Made by a program: the position numbers and the translations under genes. From Marinobacter sp. 1-4A (GTDB lineage Bacteria; Pseudomonadota; Gammaproteobacteria; Pseudomonadales; Oleiphilaceae), in assembly GCF_016597725.1 (NCBI RefSeq), contig NZ_VCGY01000008.1, positions 1 through 64,000 of the forward strand: 64,000 bases of DNA, written 5' to 3'. Under the pieces are notes generated by a model. It was not told where the DNA came from and did no database searches. It saw nothing but the letters and a program-made list of their open reading frames with translations. Below, piece after piece: positions 58,636 through 64,000 of this stretch; position 1 is the first letter of the stretch, and each line of letters opens with the position of its first letter.

Positions 58636-58746
58636 CGGTTGTGACAAGGGCGGCTTTCCAAAACTGTGCGGAGCCATGGATGGCGTAGCCAAGCGTACAA
58701 GGATGTATCCACAGCGTGTTTTGGAAAGTCGCCCTTGTCACAAGCC
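58636..58746 (+). repeat. Long-stem hairpin repeat, copy B
   Basis: Arms 58641-58664 and 58718-58741 pair over 24 bases with a single G-T pair, and further pairing continues outward to 58636 and 58746 with a one-base bulge. The 53-base core starts TGTGCGGAGCCATGGATGGC, the same as copy A on the opposite strand. An open frame starts at its ATGGATGGC and runs into nudF, which could mislead gene callers. The stem begins 235 bases after thiC and ends 77 bases before nudF. Confidence 0.8.
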
Positions 58747-58822
58747 GCCCCACCCAAAGCAGGCTTGCAATAAACAACACCAACCGGCTATCGTGCAAAA
58801 CCTAAGTCAAACAGAGCAAAGC

Positions 58823-59437
58823 ATGACAAAGCCGTTCCAGTTTAAAGCCAGCGACGTCAAAATCGAAAAGCGCGAAACCGTCTTTCAAGGCTTCTTCCGC
58901 ATGGACAAGCTATGGCTGACACACCCGCGCTTTGATGGCCGAAGCATGCCGCAGTTTACCCGCGAACTCTTCATTCGCGGCGACGCCACCTGCGTACTCC
59001 CCTACGACCCCGAAAGAGACGAAGTTGTATTGCTTGAACAATTTCGCCTCGGCGCACTCGGGCGCGAGCAATCTCCTTGGTTGCTGGAACTGGTCGCCGG
59101 AATGAACGAAGACGGCGAAACAAGCGAAGAGGTGGCCCAAAGAGAAGCTGAGGAAGAAGCGGGTCTCAGCTTTAGCAAGTTGGAAAAAATTTGCGATTAC
59201 TTGGTCTCTCCGGGCGGCACTACGGAAATGGTCTACCTGTACTGCGGGAAAGTAAGTACCGAGTCTGCGGGGGGCTTGTTTGGTCTGGATGAGGAAAGCG
59301 AAGATATACGAGCTCATGTAGTTTCTGCAGACGACGCCATCGCCATGATTACCGATGGCCGCATCAACAACGCAGCTGCAATTATTGCCCTTCAATGGCT
59401 GGAGCTAAACCGTACAAGGTTGCGGGCAGGGTGGTAG
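58823..59437 (+). CDS. nudF: ADP-ribose pyrophosphatase
   Basis: From the ATG at 58823 the product is 204 residues (E. coli 209), MTKPFQFKASDVKIEKRETV. The Nudix box GX5EX7REX2EEXG is exact: GMNEDGETSEEV and AQREAEEEAGL near residues 96-118. It hydrolyses ADP-ribose to AMP and ribose-5-phosphate. A longer frame starting at 58676 lies in hairpin repeat copy B and is rejected because the E. coli protein aligns from the chosen start. The ribosome-binding site is weak. First gene of a conserved nudF-yqiB-cpdA unit. Confidence 0.93.
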   Translation: MTKPFQFKASDVKIEKRETVFQGFFRMDKLWLTHPRFDGRSMPQFTRELFIRGDATCVLPYDPERDEVVLLEQFRLGALGREQSPWLLELVAGMNEDGETSEEVAQREAEEEAGLSFSKLEKICDYLVSPGGTTEMVYLYCGKVSTESAGGLFGLDEESEDIRAHVVSADDAIAMITDGRINNAAAIIALQWLELNRTRLRAGW

Positions 59438-59439
59438 TT

Positions 59440-59973
59440 ATGAACGAATGGGCAATGAAACCCAAGCGCTACGTGCCAGACCTGCGTCAACTGGGCGCTT
59501 TGTGTGAGGGCAATTACCATCGGCTTAACCGACTGCGCCAGCTGAGGGTAGACGATGAGCCCGTATGTGAAATCGAGCTGCACCGAGAAAACGAATACCT
59601 AGGGCGCGTTCGAATTCAAGTGCTGCAAACCGCCCGCTATACCGAAACCCTCCTGCTTGAGCAGATCCACAACAAGGGTCGCTGGCTTAACAATCCACAG
59701 ATGACGGTTCGGGTATACCACGATGCGCTGATGGCCGAGGTTATTAGCTGCTATCGTGATACACAAATCACACCAGTCAACGATTATCCCAATCGTTTTA
59801 TGCATCACCCCGATGAAAAAACTCAAGTGAACGGATTTCTTGCCGATTGGTTGGAGTACTGCCTTCGGTTCGGCCACTTGCCTCTTGAACATGCGGCCTG
59901 GACCGGCGCTGAAAATGCCGTAGATAGCGCCGGAGAGAATGCTGAGAAGAGTGCGGGAAAGAGCGCTGATTAA
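59440..59973 (+). CDS. yqiB: DUF1249 protein (YqiB family)
   Basis: From the ATG at 59440 the product is 177 residues, MNEWAMKPKRYVPDLRQLGA. The DUF1249 pattern is clear: LCEGNYHRLNRLRQLRVDDE and YTETLLLEQIHNKGRWLNNP, then VRVYHDALMAEVISCYRD and NRFMHHPDEKTQVNGFLADW. The family has no proven function; it is encoded between nudF and cpdA in E. coli too. The last 25 residues are a low-complexity tail (ENAVDSAGENAEKSAGKSAD) that looks like a lineage addition. It starts three bases after the nudF stop. Confidence 0.9.
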   Translation: MNEWAMKPKRYVPDLRQLGALCEGNYHRLNRLRQLRVDDEPVCEIELHRENEYLGRVRIQVLQTARYTETLLLEQIHNKGRWLNNPQMTVRVYHDALMAEVISCYRDTQITPVNDYPNRFMHHPDEKTQVNGFLADWLEYCLRFGHLPLEHAAWTGAENAVDSAGENAEKSAGKSAD

Positions 59974-60001
59974 TCTGGCTTACCCGCTACTGAAGTAAAA
60001 C

Positions 60002-60126
60002 CGTACACTTGTAAAGGCGCATTGAGTTGGCAAAAACGGCAATAAATTACTGGCGTTGAGCCAGAATGTGACGCCGGTTCCAGTCGCAAGTGATAAATTC
60101 GGAAGCTGACAACGTACACTTGTATG
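60002..60126. repeat. Pair of 12-bp direct repeats in the yqiB-cpdA gap
   Basis: CGTACACTTGTA occurs at 60002-60013 and again at 60115-60126, with 101 bases between. The core TACACTTGTA is nearly palindromic (TACA-CT-TGTA). They could be a pair of regulator sites or a scar of an insertion; the enclosed segment has no matching ends. The gap itself is 233 bases, so cpdA may have its own promoter. Confidence 0.5.
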
Positions 60127-60206
60127 TGAGCCATGGGAGCCTGAGTTAGGTGGTAGCCCATGAATCTGTTCCTCAATGGATGACAGCAAGCAGACCGATA
60201 AGAATC

Positions 60207-61013
60207 ATGACTTCCAAGGAAACCGCCCGACCGCTTCGGGTACTGCAGTTAACCGATCCACACCTGATGGCGAACGCTGATGGCGCATTGCTGGGTGTAA
60301 ACACTCGCGACAGTCTGGACGCCGTTATAACTGAGGTACTCAGATCCCACGGGCAGCCGGATCTCATCCTAGCCACGGGCGACCTCGCTCAGGATGGTTC
60401 GGAAGAAGCTTATCGGGTTTTGGCTGATCGACTTGGCGCTTTTCGTTGCGAATCTGCATGGATTGCTGGAAATCATGATCAGGTTGCGAGCCTGAGGGCC
60501 GTTGCAGCGCGCTGCGGCGCAGATCGTCGTCACATTATTCAAGGTGGTTGGCAGTTTATTCTTCTGGACTCATCGGTTCCAGGCAAAGTGCACGGAGAAT
60601 TGGCGGAATCCGAGCTGGATTTTTTGGCTGAGATGCTTGAGCAGCATCCGGAGATGCCAGCGCTTATCACGCTACACCATCATCCTGTTGATATTGGCAC
60701 CGATTGGATGGCCAATATTGGCCTTAAAAATCGTGAAGACTTCTGGCAGTTAGTGGACCGCTTCCCGCAAGTAAAGATTGTGCTGTGGGGACACATCCAC
60801 CAGACCCACGAACAGCAGAGGAACGGTGTGAAGCTACTGGCTAGCCCTTCCACCTGTATTCAGTTTACTTCTGGCTCGAGCAAGTTTTCCGTAGAAGACT
60901 TGGCGCCCGGGTATCGCTGGTTTGAGCTCCAAAGCTCCGGCAACTTCTCAACAGAAGTATGCCGGGCTCTGGACTTCGACTTCGAGCTTGATCAGACCAG
61001 TTCCGGTTACTGA
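60207..61013 (+). CDS. cpdA: 3',5'-cyclic AMP phosphodiesterase
   Basis: From the ATG at 60207 the product is 268 residues (E. coli 275), [20 protein letters not shown]. Binuclear metallophosphoesterase motifs are complete: [30 protein letters not shown] and WGHIHQTHE. It lowers cellular cAMP by hydrolysing it to AMP. Third gene of the nudF-yqiB-cpdA set, though 233 bases separate it from yqiB. The stop overlaps the convergent metE end by seven bases. Ribosome-binding site weak (AAG). Confidence 0.94.
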   Translation: MTSKETARPLRVLQLTDPHLMANADGALLGVNTRDSLDAVITEVLRSHGQPDLILATGDLAQDGSEEAYRVLADRLGAFRCESAWIAGNHDQVASLRAVAARCGADRRHIIQGGWQFILLDSSVPGKVHGELAESELDFLAEMLEQHPEMPALITLHHHPVDIGTDWMANIGLKNREDFWQLVDRFPQVKIVLWGHIHQTHEQQRNGVKLLASPSTCIQFTSGSSKFSVEDLAPGYRWFELQSSGNFSTEVCRALDFDFELDQTSSGY

Positions 61014-63328
61014 GCGGCTTCTACAGTCTCCTGTTTCACCATATTACGCTCTTGGCTTTGCGCCCGCAGTTGCTGTGCGGCAGCGACCATAGCCTTGAGC
61101 GCAGGTATCACTTCTTCCCAGCGCCTCGTTTTCAAACCGCAATCCGGATTGACCCACAACCGCTCTGCTGGAATCCGCTCGGCAGCCTTTTTCATCAAGT
61201 CTGTCACTTGCTCGACTTGCGGAATGTTCGGCGAATGGATGTCGTAAACGCCCGGGCCAATATCGTTGGGATATTCGAAGCCTTTGAACGCGTCCAGAAG
61301 CTCCATGGCCGACCGTGATGTTTCAATGGTAATGACGTCCGCATCCATGCGAGCAATGGCGTCAATAATGTCGTTGAACTCGGAATAGCACATATGGGTG
61401 TGAATCTGAGTATTATCCTGCACGCCGTTGGCACTGATGCGAAAGGATTCAATGGCCCATTCCAGATAGCTGTTCCAATCTGACTGTCGCAAAGGCAGGC
61501 CTTCACGCAGGGCGGCCTCGTCAATCTGAATAATCCCTACTCCAGCTTTTTCCAAATCCTGCACTTCTTCACGCACGGCTAAAGCCAGCTGTAGGCAGGT
61601 GTCTTTACGCGGCTGGTCGTCACGCACAAAGGACCAGTTCAGGATCGTCACCGGACCGGTTAGCATGCCCTTCATAGGCTTGCTCGTCAGTGATTGGGCG
61701 TAGGTGGTCCAATCTACAGTCATGGCTTTGGGACGGCTTATGTCACCGAAAAGAATCGGTGGTTTTACGCATCTAGAGCCATAAGACTGTACCCAACCAA
61801 AGCGGCTGAATACATAGCCTTCCAACTGCTCACCAAAGTACTCCACCATGTCGTTACGCTCGGCTTCGCCATGCACCAGTACATCCAGACCAAGCGCTTC
61901 CTGTTGCTCAACGCAGTACGCAATTTCTTCGCGAATTCGCGCAGTGTAGTCCTGTTGGCTCAAGTTTCCCTGGCGGAATTCTTTGCGAACCTCGCGTATC
62001 TCGGGGGTCTGCGGGAATGAGCCAATGGTTGTGGTTGGATACGCTGGCAGCTGGAATCGCTCTTGCTGCAACTTAGTCCGAGCGCTGAATGGGTTCTTGC
62101 GCTGACCATGCTCTGGCGTAATGGCTGCCAATGCCTTTGAAACCGTGGGGTTGTGAACCCGCGAAGATTGACGGCGGCTCGCGATGGCCTTTTGGTTTGC
62201 GCTCAACTCTTGCGCGACCGACTCACGGCCTTCATCCAGCGCTTTGGCCAGCGTATTCAACTCCTGCAGCTTCTGTCGTGCAAAGGCCAACCAGTTACGG
62301 ACCTCCGAATCCAGCGTGGTTTCACTCTCTAGATCAACGGGAACATGCAGCAGGGAACATGAAGGCGCGAGCCATAGCCGCTCTCCCAGCTTTTCTTTTA
62401 AGGGTTCCAGCAAATCAAGTGTTGCGCTTAGGTCGGTTTTCCAAATGTTACGTCCGTTGATAACACCGAGAGACAGTACCTTGTGGGCTGGCAGCCAGTC
62501 CGCCAGCCGTGCAACTTCACCTTGTGCGCTGATAGCATCCAAATGAATGCCCGCTACCGGCAGTTCGCAAGCCAGTTGCAGGTTTTCTCTGAGTTCCCCG
62601 AAATAGGTTGTAAGCAGCAGTTTTACCGGCGCTGTTTTCAGCTCGTGGTAGGCGAGGATGAAGGCGTGGCGCCAGTCAGCGTCCAGCTCTGTAACCAGTG
62701 CTGGCTCATCAATTTGAACCCATTCGGCCCCGGCTTCAGCAAGCTTTGTTAGCAGTTCCGTGTAAACTGGCAGCAGCTTGTTCAGCAGGTTCAGGCGATC
62801 GGAGTCGTCCTTGGCTTTGCCCAGCCAAAGATAGGTGACCGGCCCGATGATGACCGGTTTGGCGTTGATGCCTTGTGCTCGGGCTTCGGCGAGTAGCTCC
62901 AGAATGCGATCAGCGTTCAGGCTAAAGCTTGTACCTGCATCGAACTCCGGCACTATATAGTGATAGTTGGTGTCGAACCATTTGGTCATTTCCCCCGCAT
63001 GTACGCTACAGCATGCGCTATCGTTGGGGGAGCGGCCCCGCGCAACACGAAAATACGCGTCCAGTGCGGAGCCAGTCTGGGCGCTGGCCCGTTCGGGCAA
63101 GTTACCGAGAGTGGCGCTCATGTCCAGAACCTGATCGTACAACGAAAAATCGCCCGCAGGCGCCAGAGATAAGCTTGCCTGCTCTTGCCAGTTCTGTGCG
63201 CGCAACCCTGCGGCCGTTTCTTGCAGGGCTTGTTCACTAGACTTGCCGTGCCAGAGTGCTTCCAAAGCAAATTTAAGCTCCCGACGGGCGCCGATGCGCG
63301 GGTAGCCGAGGTTGTGTGTCGTCGTCAT
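61007..63328 (-). CDS. metE: Cobalamin-independent methionine synthase
   Basis: Product is 773 residues (E. coli 753), [20 protein letters not shown] at the start. It moves a methyl group from 5-methyltetrahydropteroyltriglutamate to homocysteine. The catalytic half has zinc ligands in [11 protein letters not shown] (His and Cys near 660) and [32 protein letters not shown] and [18 protein letters not shown] are also present. It is divergent from metR, the usual arrangement for a MetR-activated gene. Confidence 0.97.
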   Translation of the reverse strand: MTTTHNLGYPRIGARRELKFALEALWHGKSSEQALQETAAGLRAQNWQEQASLSLAPAGDFSLYDQVLDMSATLGNLPERASAQTGSALDAYFRVARGRSPNDSACCSVHAGEMTKWFDTNYHYIVPEFDAGTSFSLNADRILELLAEARAQGINAKPVIIGPVTYLWLGKAKDDSDRLNLLNKLLPVYTELLTKLAEAGAEWVQIDEPALVTELDADWRHAFILAYHELKTAPVKLLLTTYFGELRENLQLACELPVAGIHLDAISAQGEVARLADWLPAHKVLSLGVINGRNIWKTDLSATLDLLEPLKEKLGERLWLAPSCSLLHVPVDLESETTLDSEVRNWLAFARQKLQELNTLAKALDEGRESVAQELSANQKAIASRRQSSRVHNPTVSKALAAITPEHGQRKNPFSARTKLQQERFQLPAYPTTTIGSFPQTPEIREVRKEFRQGNLSQQDYTARIREEIAYCVEQQEALGLDVLVHGEAERNDMVEYFGEQLEGYVFSRFGWVQSYGSRCVKPPILFGDISRPKAMTVDWTTYAQSLTSKPMKGMLTGPVTILNWSFVRDDQPRKDTCLQLALAVREEVQDLEKAGVGIIQIDEAALREGLPLRQSDWNSYLEWAIESFRISANGVQDNTQIHTHMCYSEFNDIIDAIARMDADVITIETSRSAMELLDAFKGFEYPNDIGPGVYDIHSPNIPQVEQVTDLMKKAAERIPAERLWVNPDCGLKTRRWEEVIPALKAMVAAAQQLRAQSQERNMVKQETVEAAQ

Positions 63329-63395
63329 TCCGAACTCCTGATTCAGTGTTTAATGGGCTGTTGATAGGAGTTGTCAGGTTAGCTTTAAGTTTTGA

Positions 63396-63418
63396 TGAAA
63401 AATAATGGTATTATTTCA
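63396..63418. promoter_or_regulatory. AT-rich dyad between metE and metR
   Basis: TGAA-AA-ATAAT-GGT-ATTAT-TTCA lies 68 bases before metE and 33 bases before metR. TGAA and TTCA ends recall the MetR target TGAAN5TTCA, but the spacing is 15 rather than 5. It may hold an operator plus a -10 element (TATTAT, 63409-63414). A regulatory role is likely given the position, but the binder is unproven. Confidence 0.45.
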
Positions 63419-63450
63419 GGGTTGCATTAATTCTATTCATGGGTCGGGAA

Positions 63451-64000
63451 ATGATTGAGCGTCATCACTTGGAAGTTCTTCGAGCTGTGGAAGCGGAGGG
63501 TTCCTTAACAGCAGCAGCGAATCGCCTTCACCTTACTCAGTCCGCACTGAGCCACTCTGTCCGTAAGCTGGAGCAACAGCTGGGAACCCAAATTTGGCTT
63601 CGGGAAGGGCGACAGCTACGCCTGACTCAGGCTGGCAACCACCTGTTGGCTCTAGCCAACCGCCTGATACCACAGTTTGAACACGCGGAAATGCTGATCG
63701 GCCAGTTTGCCAAAGGGCAGGCGGGTACACTTCGTATCGGCATGGAGTGCCACCCTTGTTATCAATGGTTGTTGAAGGTTGTAGGTCCCTACCTTAAACA
63801 GTGGCCATCGGTGGATGTGGACGTAAAACAGAAATTTCAGTTCGGCGGAATTGGCGCGCTGTTTGGTCACGATATCGATATGCTCGTCACCCCCGATCCA
63901 TTACACAGGCCGGGCTTGGTGTTCGAGCCAGTGTTTGATTACGAACAGGTGCTGGTGGTTTCGGCCAATCATGCTCTTGCTGGCAAGCCTTGGGCAGAGG
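63451..64000 (+). CDS. metR: LysR-family regulator MetR, partial
   Basis: The frame is open from the ATG at 63451 to the window edge, showing 183 residues of an expected roughly 300. An ATG at 63439 is in frame but adds four residues absent from E. coli MetR, which begins MIE. The winged-HTH reads GSLTAAANRLHLTQSALSHS (about residues 18-37). The effector domain includes RIGMECHPCYQWLLKVVGPY, matching the MetR-specific ECHSCIQWL block. It should activate metE with homocysteine as co-effector. Confidence 0.93.
   Translation, partial: MIERHHLEVLRAVEAEGSLTAAANRLHLTQSALSHSVRKLEQQLGTQIWLREGRQLRLTQAGNHLLALANRLIPQFEHAEMLIGQFAKGQAGTLRIGMECHPCYQWLLKVVGPYLKQWPSVDVDVKQKFQFGGIGALFGHDIDMLVTPDPLHRPGLVFEPVFDYEQVLVVSANHALAGKPWAE

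Larger units (their letters stand above)
58402..58822. other. 421-bp gap holding two long-stem hairpin repeats
   Basis: No gene is visible between thiC and nudF. The gap contains two copies of one repeat family, copy A at 58440-58543 on the minus strand and copy B at 58636-58746 on the plus strand, both listed below. The 92 bases between the copies and the 76 bases before nudF show nothing recognisable. Confidence 0.7.

Noticed and set aside
58440..58746. Hairpin repeats as ordinary terminators of thiC
   Set aside because: Neither stem is followed by a T run, the stems are far longer than usual, and one copy is inverted relative to thiC transcription.

Overview
This window looks like a chromosomal segment of a marine gammaproteobacterium, most probably Marinobacter or a close relative. 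That placement is inferred from gene order and protein similarity (tuf-S10-spc-alpha ribosomal cluster, then uvrA, a YajR-type transporter and ssb; glnA/ntrBC; nudF-yqiB-cpdA). No rRNA or tRNA gene is present to confirm it. Base composition is moderate and no insertion sequence, phage gene or CRISPR array is visible.

Bases 1-14000 hold the end of tuf and an unbroken plus-strand run of 28 genes from rpsJ to rplQ, including secY, rpmJ and rpoA, closed by a strong terminator. The rpsJ-rplC gap contains a 10-bp hairpin followed by a stretch that copies a piece of 23S rRNA domain I almost exactly, a probable feedback site for a ribosomal protein. The rpsN-rpsH gap holds two hairpins, and an inverted repeat is embedded in the likely rpsM promoter. 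Bases 14000-19100 carry uvrA (minus), a YajR-like MFS transporter and ssb.

Bases 19100-26400 are minus-strand: a membrane diguanylate cyclase, the ntrB-ntrC two-component pair, a small DUF4124 protein and glnA. Upstream of glnA lie a sigma54 promoter and two NtrC-type enhancer sites; two further NtrC-like dyads lie upstream of ntrB. glnE, which adenylylates glutamine synthetase, is also in the window, so much of the nitrogen-control circuit is here. Bases 26400-38600 hold bipA, pip, dtd, a porin, a CYTH protein, mgtE, a potassium channel, glnE and ilvE.

Bases 38600-56100 are a lipopolysaccharide region: Kdo kinase, two lipid A acyltransferases, Kdo transferase (waaA), a WaaL/Wzy-type membrane protein, manC, six glycosyltransferases, two ELM1-family proteins and tolC. 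Gene orientation switches repeatedly, and two glycosyltransferases are inverted paralogues of each other.

Bases 56100-64000 hold thiC behind a TPP riboswitch, a 421-bp gap containing two copies of a long-stem hairpin repeat in opposite orientations (conserved core, different but still complementary stems), nudF-yqiB-cpdA, and divergent metE and metR, the latter running off the right edge. The most noteworthy observations are the 23S-rRNA mimic before rplC and the covarying hairpin repeat pair after thiC.
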